Below, in pieces: positions 27,830 to 38,230 of a stretch of 64,000 nt of DNA. The translations under genes and the position numbers were made by a program. The stretch spans positions 1-64,000 of the forward strand of contig NZ_SDID01000002.1 of NCBI RefSeq assembly GCF_009192995.1, read 5' to 3'. How positions within the stretch are numbered: position 1 is the stretch's first letter; each line of letters starts with the position of its first letter. The notes beneath the pieces are model-generated. The model ran no database searches and was not told the DNA's origin. It was given only the letters and a program-made list of their open reading frames with translations. Source of the DNA: Sulfurimonas indica (lineage in GTDB: Bacteria; Campylobacterota; Campylobacteria; Campylobacterales; Sulfurimonadaceae).

Positions 27830-28183
27830 ATGAAATATCTTGTTACAGATGATTCAAAACTGGCACGTAAGGTTTTAAAAAAGTCTCTTTGTGAGTATGT
27901 TGATGAACAATATGTCTTTGAAGCATGCAATGGACTTGAAGCACTTAAAATTCTCCTCAAAGAAAAAGCAGATATTGTTTTTTTAGACCTGACAATGCCT
28001 GTAATGGATGGGTATGAGACAATACCAAAAATTCTTGATATCAATCCAGAAACAAAAATCATAGTAGTATCGGCTGATGTTCAGGAAAAAGCAAAAGAGA
28101 AAGTTCTCTCTCTTGGTGCAATGCTACACATAGAAAAGCCTATCAATCCTGTCAAAATGAAAGAAATTTTGGAAGCTCTCTAA
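27830..28183 (+). CDS. CheY-like single-domain response regulator
   Basis: A 117-residue receiver domain with no output domain. The acidic pair is Asp7-Asp8, the phospho-acceptor Asp53 (FLDLTMPVMDG), the switch Ser81 (VVSAD) and the conserved Lys103 (EKPI). It lies 1 base after fliW and 1 base before a CheC-type phosphatase, and a histidine kinase follows, so the four probably form a phosphorelay unit. It may be a second CheY rather than the main motor regulator. Confidence 0.92.
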   Translation: MKYLVTDDSKLARKVLKKSLCEYVDEQYVFEACNGLEALKILLKEKADIVFLDLTMPVMDGYETIPKILDINPETKIIVVSADVQEKAKEKVLSLGAMLHIEKPINPVKMKEILEAL

Positions 28184-28184
28184 A

Positions 28185-28784
28185 ATGAATAACCTAGTAC
28201 TTACAGAAGATGAAAAGGATGTTCTTCAAGAGTTAATGAACATTGCTTACGGCAGTGCGACAGCAGTTGTTGCTGATATGCTTGAAGCATTTGCATCACT
28301 GAGCATTCCAAATATAAAAATAATGACTACAGAAGAGCTTTTTAAAACATTTGCTGCACTTAAAAACTCAAGCTATTTTTTCTCAACTCAAGCTTTTAGT
28401 GGCGAATTTAACGGGGAGAGCGCCTTTTTTATCAATGAAGAGAGCGCAAATAACCTTGCAAAACATTTAGAGTTAGAGAGTAGAGATGATCTTGATGATG
28501 CTATCTTGGAGCTAACAAACGTACTTACATCCTCACTCACAACAAAACTTGCTCAGGAGATGGAGACAGAAGTAAGTTTTTCACTGCCAAATATCCTCAA
28601 AGTTCCACTTGAAGAGATAGAAGATGTAGTAACCTTTCAACTCTATTCACAGGTAATTGTTATTGATACAGACCTTAATTTTGAAGATCAAAAAATTAAT
28701 GGTAAAATATTTATACTTACAAAAGATGAATCAATCTCATGGCTCAAAACGAAGCTCAACACAATTTTAGAACAACTTCTTTAG
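28185..28784 (+). CDS. CheC-type CheY-P phosphatase with two active sites
   Basis: A 199-residue CheC/CheX/FliY family protein. Both copies of the phosphatase motif (E-x2-N-x22-P) are intact: Glu16, Asn19 and Pro42, then Glu109, Asn112 and Pro135. This matches CheC rather than single-site CheX. It would dephosphorylate the CheY-like protein encoded just upstream. The downstream kinase begins inside its last 15 codons. No CheD, the usual activator of CheC, is seen in the window. Confidence 0.88.
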   Translation: MNNLVLTEDEKDVLQELMNIAYGSATAVVADMLEAFASLSIPNIKIMTTEELFKTFAALKNSSYFFSTQAFSGEFNGESAFFINEESANNLAKHLELESRDDLDDAILELTNVLTSSLTTKLAQEMETEVSFSLPNILKVPLEEIEDVVTFQLYSQVIVIDTDLNFEDQKINGKIFILTKDESISWLKTKLNTILEQLL

Positions 28785-29944
28785 AGAAAAAAATTGTTTC
28801 AGCCATTGACAATGGCATCATAATCTTAGACAGTGACCTAGTTATTCACCACTATAACAAGTGGATGGAAATTCACACTCACATAAAAGAAAAAGATGCT
28901 CTTGGAAAAAAACTAACAGAGCTTTTTGATACTATTAAAGAAAAAACTCTACTCCGTAAAGTCAAAACAGCATTGCGAATGCAAACACCAACATTTTATA
29001 CAGCTACTACCTCTCACTATCTTATCCCTATTAAAACAAACCAGATTAAAAACTCTTTTTTTTCCTATATGCAACAAGATGTCAGTATTGTCCCTTTTGA
29101 CGCTCAAAACCAGCTCGTTGTTCTCATACTAACAGACCAAACAAATATGGCAAATATCAATGCACTGCTTAATGCTCATGTAGCAAAGATCAAAGAACTG
29201 AACGAACAGCTTATGCGTGAGAAAGAGCTCACAGAGATGCAACATAAACAGCTACTTGCAAACTCAAGAAGTGCTGCTATGGGTGAGATGATAAGTATGA
29301 TAGCGCATCAATGGAGACAACCACTTTCACTCATAACAACACTGCTTACAAACATAAAGATAAAAAAAGAGTTGCAAACCCTTGATGAAGCAAACATGGA
29401 GAGTTCTTTGGGAAAAATTGAAAATACTGTTAAATATCTCTCTGACACTATTAATGATTTTAGAGATTATTTCAAACCAAACAAAGTAAAATCTGATCTG
29501 AAACTGAGTGAACTTTTTAACAAATCTATCTTTTTTCTCAAAGATGAGATGAATCAGTACAATATAGAATATACAATCAATATTGACAAACAACTCTCAA
29601 TAAAAACCTATAAAAATGAACTTTTACAATCTATTATCAATATTATAAAAAACTCTATTGATGCATTTAAAAACAGTGACATTGAAGATAAAAAAATAGA
29701 AGTATCCATCCAAGAATTTACTTATCATATCTCAATCATTATCGAAGATAATGCTGGTGGTATAGATGAAAGCATTTTAGAAAAAATATTTGAACCTTAC
29801 TTCTCTACAAAAAATAAAAACGGAACAGGTCTTGGTCTTTATATGTGTAAAGTCATCATTTATGAACATCTTCATGGAGAAATCAGTATCACCTCCGAGA
29901 ACAATGGAACTAAAGTAGCAATAAAATTACCAAAAAAGATATAG
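28739..29944 (+). CDS. PAS-domain sensor histidine kinase (soluble)
   Basis: A 401-residue kinase. A PAS-like sensor covers residues about 15-135 (VSAIDNGIIILDSDLVIHHYN), a coiled coil 140-175, and the phospho-acceptor His190 lies in MIAHQWRQPL, the variant H-box common in this phylum. The N box is IINIIKNSIDAF (near 300), followed by DNAGGI and GTGLGLYM. No membrane segment is present, so it senses a cytoplasmic signal. The start at 28739 overlaps the CheC-type gene by 46 bases and has only a weak Shine-Dalgarno; no better in-frame start precedes the PAS region. The likely partner is the upstream CheY-like protein. Confidence 0.9.
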   Translation: MAQNEAQHNFRTTSLEKKIVSAIDNGIIILDSDLVIHHYNKWMEIHTHIKEKDALGKKLTELFDTIKEKTLLRKVKTALRMQTPTFYTATTSHYLIPIKTNQIKNSFFSYMQQDVSIVPFDAQNQLVVLILTDQTNMANINALLNAHVAKIKELNEQLMREKELTEMQHKQLLANSRSAAMGEMISMIAHQWRQPLSLITTLLTNIKIKKELQTLDEANMESSLGKIENTVKYLSDTINDFRDYFKPNKVKSDLKLSELFNKSIFFLKDEMNQYNIEYTINIDKQLSIKTYKNELLQSIINIIKNSIDAFKNSDIEDKKIEVSIQEFTYHISIIIEDNAGGIDESILEKIFEPYFSTKNKNGTGLGLYMCKVIIYEHLHGEISITSENNGTKVAIKLPKKI

Positions 29945-29992
29945 AAGACTATTAGATTTTTAACATAATTATTTATTGAAAAAGGAGAAATT

Positions 29993-30418
29993 ATGAGAGT
30001 TGTATGTCCCCACTGTTTGGCAGTTAATAATGTACCGAAAAAAGATTCCTACAAAAAAGCCAACTGTGGAAAATGTAAAAATTCCCTATTGGATACAAAA
30101 CCGATGGAATTAAATGAAAGAAGTTTTGATGAAGTTGTCGCTAACAGCGACATTCCTGTTATTGTAGATTTTTGGGCTCCGTGGTGTGGACCATGTCAGA
30201 TGATGGCACCTAATTTTGAACGTGCTGCAGAGCAGTTTCCACTCAAAGCAAGATTTGCCAAAGTAAATACAGAAAACGAACAAAATTTAGGAGCACGTTT
30301 TGGAATCCGTTCTATTCCGACTATTATCGTCTTTAAAGAGGGACGTGAAGTGGATCGTGTTAGCGGTGCACTGGATATTAACGCTCTCGCATCACTTGCT
30401 GCAAGATACGCTAACTAA
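29993..30418 (+). CDS. Thioredoxin 2-type protein with N-terminal zinc ribbon
   Basis: A 141-residue TrxC-like oxidoreductase. Two CxxC pairs (Cys5/Cys8 in CPHC and Cys25/Cys28 in CGKC) form a zinc ribbon, and the thioredoxin active site WCGPC has Cys65 and Cys68. TrxC-type proteins are linked to oxidative stress through their zinc site. AAGGAG stands before the ATG. It converges with ppnP, with an inverted repeat over the junction (30419-30451). Confidence 0.92.
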   Translation: MRVVCPHCLAVNNVPKKDSYKKANCGKCKNSLLDTKPMELNERSFDEVVANSDIPVIVDFWAPWCGPCQMMAPNFERAAEQFPLKARFAKVNTENEQNLGARFGIRSIPTIIVFKEGREVDRVSGALDINALASLAARYAN

Positions 30419-30451
30419 CAGACTACTTAATGTAAGAGCAGCAGTAGTCTG
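30419..30451. terminator. Inverted repeat at the trxC-like/ppnP convergent junction
   Basis: CAGACTAC (30419-30426) and GTAGTCTG (30444-30451) form an 8-bp stem over a 17-base loop, and cover the last codons of ppnP. It may act as a bidirectional stop, although no T-run is present. Confidence 0.4.
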
Positions 30452-30734
30452 TAGGTGTTTTAATCTTTAGATCAAACGAGCTGTTTGCAGGTACTTCAAA
30501 AGTCTCAGGAGTAGAAAGTGTTTTCCACTCCTCTCCTGGGAGTCTGATTTCAAGCTCACCGCTCATCATCTCCATTATCTCTTTATCTGCTGTGTTAAAA
30601 GTGTACTCACCCGGAAGCATAATCCCTAAAGATTTCACACTCCCATCACTAAACTCTACTGTTCTGCTTGTTACTTTTCCATCATAATAGATGTTTGCCT
30701 CTTTTACTACTGTTACGTTGTCAAATTTTGTCAT
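30423..30734 (-). CDS. ppnP: Pyrimidine/purine nucleoside phosphorylase PpnP
   Basis: A 103-residue cupin-like protein of the former DUF1255 (YaiE) family, shown in E. coli to be a broad nucleoside phosphorylase. Matching segments are YYDGKVTSRTVEF, LGIMLPGEYTFNT and EMMSGELEIRLPG. The length is typical. Upstream, a long inverted repeat (30757-30832) stands between it and ruvC. Confidence 0.9.
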   Translation of the reverse strand: MTKFDNVTVVKEANIYYDGKVTSRTVEFSDGSVKSLGIMLPGEYTFNTADKEIMEMMSGELEIRLPGEEWKTLSTPETFEVPANSSFDLKIKTPTDYCCSYIK

Positions 30735-30756
30735 AGATTTTTTCCTTAATATTTTT

Positions 30757-30832
30757 ATGATTTTATCTAATTGTTTTGGAAGCTCATACCAAATGGGAGG
30801 ACTTGTCCTCTAAAACAATTAGATAAAATCAT
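30757..30832. repeat. 76-bp inverted repeat with 21-bp perfect arms
   Basis: The arm at 30757-30777 is the exact reverse complement of 30812-30832 (core GATTTTATCTAATTGTTTT). The 34-base interior contains a second hairpin, GAGGAC-TT-GTCCTC (30797-30810). It fills most of the gap between ppnP and ruvC. It could be a MITE-like remnant, a cruciform, or a regulatory hairpin. No other copy was seen in the window. Confidence 0.85.
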
Positions 30833-30849
30833 CTCTTAAAAATTTCACT

Positions 30850-31326
30850 CTACTTTTTTAATTTCACTCTTTGTGAATGTGTAATGGCCACAGCCATAGC
30901 ATCTGTAATATCAAACGGTTTTATCTCTTTTTTTATGCCTAACAGTCGCTTGACCATAAAGGCAACCTGCTCTTTTTGTGCTTTTGCTTTGCCTGTGAGT
31001 GCTTTTTTCACCTGCAAAGCAGTATATTCATGAAACTGCCCAAATTCTTGGAGCAGCTTTAGCATAATTGCTCCTCGAAACTGTGCTAGTTTTATCGTAG
31101 TTGCCGGATTATGTGCGTAAAAGATATCTTCCATTGCCACTTCATCTATTGTATGTTTTGAAAAAAGCATCTCTATTCCTTCTACCATCTGCGGTATTTG
31201 AAACTGCAGATTTTCAGCTTTCATCTTAATGAGTCCAGCCTCAATAAGAGCTATTTTTCCATTTTGTAGTGATATCAGTGCATATCCGAGATTTCTTGTT
31301 CCCGGATCTATTCCTAAAATTGTCAT
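30850..31326 (-). CDS. ruvC: Holliday junction resolvase RuvC
   Basis: A 158-residue resolvase that cuts Holliday junctions with RuvAB. The catalytic acidic residues are in place: Asp7 ([14 protein letters not shown]), Glu66 ([10 protein letters not shown]), Asp139 and Asp142 (FDITDA). The start is fixed by the family N-terminus (MTILGIDPG). No Shine-Dalgarno precedes it and a minus-strand TATAAT ends only 7 bases upstream, so the mRNA may be leaderless. It diverges from dnaA. Confidence 0.95.
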   Translation of the reverse strand: MTILGIDPGTRNLGYALISLQNGKIALIEAGLIKMKAENLQFQIPQMVEGIEMLFSKHTIDEVAMEDIFYAHNPATTIKLAQFRGAIMLKLLQEFGQFHEYTALQVKKALTGKAKAQKEQVAFMVKRLLGIKKEIKPFDITDAMAVAITHSQRVKLKK

Positions 31327-31332
31327 AATCGC

Positions 31333-31338
31333 ATTATA
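31333..31338 (-). promoter_or_regulatory. -10 element for ruvC, close to the start codon
   Basis: Minus-strand TATAAT (ATTATA on the plus strand). Transcription would begin about at the ruvC ATG (31326). Confidence 0.5.
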
Positions 31339-31345
31339 GCAAAGA

Positions 31346-31453
31346 TATTCACTTATGAGAATTCTCTACTATTCACATCTTTTTAACCCAAAATTATGGA
31401 TTTGTAGAGTATTATTCACATATAAATGAATAAACAAGGTTTTTATGTGAATA
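31346..31453. promoter_or_regulatory. DnaA boxes at the dnaA promoter/start (oriC1-like)
   Basis: Box sequences: TATTCAC 31346-31352, TATTCACA 31370-31377, TTATTCACA 31412-31420, and minus-strand TATTCACA at 31446-31453 just inside dnaA. The spacing and the position over the dnaA start suggest autoregulation and, as in Helicobacter, one half of a bipartite origin. Confidence 0.75.
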
Positions 31454-32754
31454 TAGGTCAAGAAGTTTTAGAAGCTCTCAAAGATGAGATAACAGAGATA
31501 GAATATAACCGTTATATCAAACATCTTACATATGACAGTAAAAAATCTACAGGTGATTTGGCAATTTTTTATGCACCAAACGCGCTTGTTGTAAACTGGA
31601 TCAAAAATAAATACAAAGATAAAATAGCACACCTTTTTGAAGTGAAAAACGGCTCAAAGGTTACAGTTCAAATTACACTGAAAAATTCTGTTGAAAAGAG
31701 AAAGAGTAAAAAAGTAACAGAAGTTAAACAAAGTTCTTCACTTCTAAACCCTTCACACTCTTTTGACAACTTTATGGTAGGTGGGTCTAATCAGTTTGCC
31801 TATGCAGCAGTAAAGAGTGCCAGTGAAAATCCTGGAAAAGTTTACAATCCTGTCTTTATCTATGGTGGTGTCGGCCTTGGAAAAACCCACCTGATGCAAG
31901 CAGCAGGGAATGTACTCCAAAATGCAGGTAAAGTTGTTATCTATACAACGGTAGAACAATTTCTAAATGACTTTATCCGTCATGTTCGTAACAAAACAAT
32001 GGAGCGTTTTCAGGAGAAGTACCGTAAGTGTGATGTACTGCTTATCGATGATATTCAGTTTCTCTCGAACAAAGAGGGAATCCAAGAGGAGTTTTTTCAC
32101 ACTTTTGAAGCACTCAAAGGTGCAGGAAAACAGATAATACTCACAGCAGACAAACATCCTAAAAAGATAGGTGGCCTTGAAGCAAGACTGCAGAGCCGTT
32201 TTGAGTGGGGACTTGTAGCTGACATTCAACCACCGGAGTTAGAGACAAAAATTGCCATTATCAAGAAAAAATGTGAGATAAACAAAGTAAAACTCTCTGA
32301 AGATATCGTTAATTACATTGCAACAGTCATTGAGAGTAATGTACGTGAGATAGAGGGAATTTTATCAAAACTCCATGCCTATTCACAACTGATGCATGTT
32401 GATATCGATCTGGAATTTACAAAAAATGTCTTAAAAGATCAGATGAATGAAAACCGTGAAAATCTTACAATGGATAAAATCACACAGGTTGTTGCAAAAG
32501 ATTTAAATATCAAACCAAGTGAGATTCGTTCCAAAGGGCGTAGTAAAAATATAGTCTATGCACGCCGCATCTCTATCTATATCTGCCGTGAGCTGACACA
32601 AAACACTATGCCACAACTTGCACAATACTTTGGTATGAAAGATCATACTGCCATCAGTCATACCATCAAAAAAATCAATGATCTCATCAAAGATGATGAG
32701 GACTTTAGAGTAAAAATAGAAGAGTTAACAAACAAAATAACAGCTTCTTCTTAA
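31426..32754 (+). CDS. dnaA: Chromosomal replication initiator DnaA
   Basis: A 442-residue AAA+ initiator. Domain I is residues 1-85, a short linker follows, and Walker A GGVGLGKTH is at 147-155 with Walker B LLIDDIQFL near 206. Domain IV carries the DNA-binding signature as GMKDHTAISHTIKKI (near 402-416), where E. coli has GGRDHTTVLHACRKI. This divergence fits the TATTCAC-type boxes around the gene. DnaA boxes stand upstream, at the start and downstream. dnaN and gyrB follow. Confidence 0.98.
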   Translation: MNKQGFYVNIGQEVLEALKDEITEIEYNRYIKHLTYDSKKSTGDLAIFYAPNALVVNWIKNKYKDKIAHLFEVKNGSKVTVQITLKNSVEKRKSKKVTEVKQSSSLLNPSHSFDNFMVGGSNQFAYAAVKSASENPGKVYNPVFIYGGVGLGKTHLMQAAGNVLQNAGKVVIYTTVEQFLNDFIRHVRNKTMERFQEKYRKCDVLLIDDIQFLSNKEGIQEEFFHTFEALKGAGKQIILTADKHPKKIGGLEARLQSRFEWGLVADIQPPELETKIAIIKKKCEINKVKLSEDIVNYIATVIESNVREIEGILSKLHAYSQLMHVDIDLEFTKNVLKDQMNENRENLTMDKITQVVAKDLNIKPSEIRSKGRSKNIVYARRISIYICRELTQNTMPQLAQYFGMKDHTAISHTIKKINDLIKDDEDFRVKIEELTNKITASS

Positions 32755-32937
32755 GTTTTGTCGCAAAAAGTTTAAAAAAAAAGATATAATTGTAAAAGTG
32801 AATAGATGTGAAAGCTACTTCAGTGCTTCATCACATCAAAAAGTATGCTGTATCAAGGGTTTGAGTAGAGTTTTCACCTATTCACTCCCCCCTACTACTA
32901 CATACTAAAATTATTAAATATAATAGGGATTTAAAAA
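32755..32937. other. oriC: oriC: dnaA-dnaN gap with DnaA boxes, DnaA-trio and AT-rich unwinding region
   Basis: Boxes: minus-strand TATTCAC at 32798-32804 and plus-strand TATTCAC at 32879-32885. The second box is followed by TCCCCCC and then CTACTACTA (32892-32900) and CATACTAAA; on the complementary strand, read 3'-5', these are GAT GAT GAT GTA TGA, the DnaA-trio pattern. AT-rich DNA (32904-32937) follows. This box/GC-run/trio order is the basal unwinding module of bacterial origins. An interrupted hairpin GATGTGA-AAGC/GCTT-ca-TCACATC (32805-32837) lies between the boxes. Confidence 0.85.
32785..32790 (+). promoter_or_regulatory. -10 element upstream of dnaN
   Basis: TATAAT lies 148 bases before dnaN. 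Transcripts from it would cross the origin unwinding region. Confidence 0.5.
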
Positions 32938-34005
32938 ATGAAGATTACTATAGCTAAATCAGTCATAGAAAATATCTTAATTCATGCAGGACCTTTTTTA
33001 GAAAAAAAAGATACTTCACAAATTACTTCTCATGTCTATCTAAATGCTAGTAACTCAAAACTAACTGTTAAAGCAACTGATTATGAGATAGGATTTTGTG
33101 TCTCTACTGATAATATTTCAACTATTGAAGAGGGTACTGTTACTGCTAACGGTAAAAAGTTTCTTGATATTGTCAGAATTTTAAAAGATGGGGATATCAA
33201 TCTTGAAGTTGTTAAAGACACACTTCATATCTCACAAGGCAGTTCAAACTTCAAACTACCGACATTTGCTTACAATGAGTTTCCTGAATTCCCTAGCTAT
33301 GAAGATAAAGCACGTATCTCTATTGAATCGCATACACTTATAGAATCACTCAAGAAAATCACACCGGCAATTGACACAAATAATCCTAAATTTGAACTCA
33401 ATGGTGCACTCATTGATATTAAAACTGATCTTATTAATTTTGCTTCAACAGATACAAGAAGATTGGCTGTTGTAACTGTGAATAACAAAAGTGACAAAGA
33501 ACTCTCTATTATCATTCCTAAAAAGGCTATCATTGAGATCCAAAAGCTCTTTTTTGACAATATTGAACTCTATTATGATGAGACAAATCTTATAATCCAC
33601 TCTGAACAATATACATTCTTTACAAAACTCATCAATGGTAAGTTTCCAGAGTACTCACGTATCATTCCGAAAGAGATAGCACATAACCTGCTTCTTCCAA
33701 AAGCTATAATAATTGATGCACTCAAGCAGATCACAACGATTTCAACAGATGTAAAAATCTCGTTTTTAAATGATACAATCACATTTGAGAGTTTGAGTGA
33801 TGATAATATTGAAGCAAAAACAGAAGTAAACTATCCTACAAATTTTAGTGAGACTTTTTCAATAGCAATCAACTCCAGATACTTGCTAGACTTTTTAAAT
33901 TCTATTAATACTTCGGAATTTACCATAGGTTTAAATGAAGGAAATCTTCCATTTATTCTTCGTGATGAAAACTTCATTACAGTCGTTATGCCAATAGTTA
34001 TTTAA
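32938..34005 (+). CDS. dnaN: DNA polymerase III beta sliding clamp
   Basis: A 355-residue clamp that tethers the replicative polymerase to DNA. The three-domain length and the segments LKATDYEIG-like KATDYEIG, ASTDTRRLAV and INGKFPEYSRIIP are typical. The C-terminus FITVVMPIVI is the clamp's hydrophobic partner-binding edge. It follows oriC and precedes gyrB by about 110 bases. Confidence 0.97.
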   Translation: MKITIAKSVIENILIHAGPFLEKKDTSQITSHVYLNASNSKLTVKATDYEIGFCVSTDNISTIEEGTVTANGKKFLDIVRILKDGDINLEVVKDTLHISQGSSNFKLPTFAYNEFPEFPSYEDKARISIESHTLIESLKKITPAIDTNNPKFELNGALIDIKTDLINFASTDTRRLAVVTVNNKSDKELSIIIPKKAIIEIQKLFFDNIELYYDETNLIIHSEQYTFFTKLINGKFPEYSRIIPKEIAHNLLLPKAIIIDALKQITTISTDVKISFLNDTITFESLSDDNIEAKTEVNYPTNFSETFSIAINSRYLLDFLNSINTSEFTIGLNEGNLPFILRDENFITVVMPIVI

Positions 34006-34083
34006 ACTGTTGGTAACTCTTTTTTAAAGCAATTTTACATATCAAAACTTCTTTTTATATTAATTTAGATAGAATATCTCTAA

Positions 34084-36438
<2,355 letters not shown>

Positions 36439-37821
36439 ATGCTGTTACCACAAACCAAAGAGAGGGAGTACCGTTTTAGGCTTGCACTGCGTATCGGTCT
36501 TCCTATCTTTGCACTTATTATTGCCTTTATTTCACACACTTTTATAACAAACTATCAGAATTTGCACAGCTCTTTTTATGTTGAAGCTGTTTTAATTATC
36601 TTAATAAGTATCTATTTTATCTTCTACCTTATCTATAATGGTTTTAGCGTAAAAATTACAGATGATGTGACAAAAACCTTTACCCGTGAGTATCTCTATG
36701 AGTATATTCAAAAAGAGATTCAGGAGAAAAAAGAGTATACTCTTATTCTTATTTCGATCGACAATTTAAATGATATTAACAACCTTTACGGAATAAAAAA
36801 TGGAGATAAGGTCCTGCGTGAGGTTGTTCTTTGGATAGGTAAATATTTAAAAATTGAAGGAATTGAAAACTTTCCGATGGGGCATATCAAAGGAGGTGAT
36901 TTTGTTCTGGGCTTAAATGGCCTCAAAACAAAATATACGACTATTTTAGAGTTGATGTGTCTAAAGTCGAGTGAATTTAAGGTCGGTGATATAGAGGTTA
37001 AAATTTCAGGTGCTATCACAGATACAAGTTATTCACATGAACTTGATTATTTGATAGAAAACCTTTTTGAAACAGTAGAAAAAAATAAAAGTTCAAGACA
37101 AAAGGATAATGTTGAAGAGTTAAGCCCGAATGAATTGGAATCAGCAATTATTAATGCCATACATAACAGAGAGCTAATCATAATGTCACAGGATGTTTAT
37201 GAGCATGAGAGCGTTGTTTTTAATGAGTGTTTTGTAAAGTTGAAATCTCAAAATGGTAAAGTTATTTATCCGAAAACTTATTTGAAAGTTATCAATAAAC
37301 TGGGTCTTGGTATAGAGTTTGATTTGGCTGTTTTAGAGATGGTACTGCAAGGCTGTAAAGAGAAACGTTTTGCTATAAATATACTACCGACATCACTGAG
37401 AAATGAAAAGTTCTTATCACGTGCGAAAGAGCTTTTAAAAGAGAACAAAAGAGAAGTAATATTTGTTTTGTTTGAGATGGAATACTATTCACATATTAGC
37501 AGATACAACTCTATCATAAATGCTCTCAAAGAGTATGGGGTTACGTTTTGTATAGATAGAGTTGCATCTATTCACACGAGTTTTTTATATCTGCGTGAGC
37601 TTGATATTGATCTGATTCGATTTGATACCTATTATTCCCGTCAAGAGAAGATAGAGAAAAATCGTAGTATAATTGAGGGTTTTAATCTTATAGCATATGA
37701 AAAAGGGATAAAAACCTGGATAAAAAATATTGAAGATGAAGCAACTTTTGCACTTGTTAATGATCTGAATATAGACTATATACAAGGTAGATACCTGAGT
37801 GAACTAGAAGAGATAAAATAG
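36439..37821 (+). CDS. Membrane protein with degenerate GGDEF and EAL domains
   Basis: A 460-residue protein. Two membrane segments (about residues 17-36 and 48-68) precede a GGDEF-like domain (about 80-215) whose signature is GGDF rather than GGDEF, and an EAL-like domain (about 230-455) that lacks the catalytic EAL triplet: LIIMSQDV stands where EALLR is expected. Both enzyme activities are probably lost, which suggests a c-di-GMP receptor or adaptor. It abuts the gyrB stop (0 bases) and precedes queF by 12 bases. Three TATTCACA sequences lie inside it (37030, 37486, 37569). Confidence 0.82.
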   Translation: MLLPQTKEREYRFRLALRIGLPIFALIIAFISHTFITNYQNLHSSFYVEAVLIILISIYFIFYLIYNGFSVKITDDVTKTFTREYLYEYIQKEIQEKKEYTLILISIDNLNDINNLYGIKNGDKVLREVVLWIGKYLKIEGIENFPMGHIKGGDFVLGLNGLKTKYTTILELMCLKSSEFKVGDIEVKISGAITDTSYSHELDYLIENLFETVEKNKSSRQKDNVEELSPNELESAIINAIHNRELIIMSQDVYEHESVVFNECFVKLKSQNGKVIYPKTYLKVINKLGLGIEFDLAVLEMVLQGCKEKRFAINILPTSLRNEKFLSRAKELLKENKREVIFVLFEMEYYSHISRYNSIINALKEYGVTFCIDRVASIHTSFLYLRELDIDLIRFDTYYSRQEKIEKNRSIIEGFNLIAYEKGIKTWIKNIEDEATFALVNDLNIDYIQGRYLSELEEIK

Positions 37822-37833
37822 AGGAGAAAATAG

Positions 37834-38220
37834 ATGAAATATGGTGAAAAAATTGTAAGTGAATTTAATGTGGAAAAAGATTTGGAAATATGGCCAAATG
37901 AGCATGAAAGAGAGTATCTCATAAAGATGACACTTCCGGAGTTCTCTTGTTTATGTCCACGAAGCGGGTATCCTGATTATGCAACTATTTATCTGGAATA
38001 TACTCCTGATAAATGGGTAGTAGAGCTCAAAGCTATCAAGCTCTATATCAACTCTTTTCGTGACAGACATATCTCTCATGAAAATACAGCAAATGAGATT
38101 TATGGTGTTTTAGAAGAAAAACTCAAGCCAAAATATATGAAGATAACTGCTGATTTTAACCCACGCGGGAATGTACACACTGTTATAGAGATAGATAGCT
38201 CCAAGATAGTAAAAAAATAA
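37834..38220 (+). CDS. queF: NADPH-dependent preQ0 reductase QueF
   Basis: A 128-residue type I QueF that reduces 7-cyano-7-deazaguanine to preQ1 in queuosine synthesis. The catalytic Cys41 and Asp48 are in LCPRSGYPD, and the substrate-binding ELKAIKLYINSFRDR follows. The length is normal for the short form. folE, which supplies the first pathway step, is at 14.5 kb. The gene has its own GGAG Shine-Dalgarno. Confidence 0.95.
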   Translation: MKYGEKIVSEFNVEKDLEIWPNEHEREYLIKMTLPEFSCLCPRSGYPDYATIYLEYTPDKWVVELKAIKLYINSFRDRHISHENTANEIYGVLEEKLKPKYMKITADFNPRGNVHTVIEIDSSKIVKK

Positions 38221-38230
38221 GGAGTTTGAT

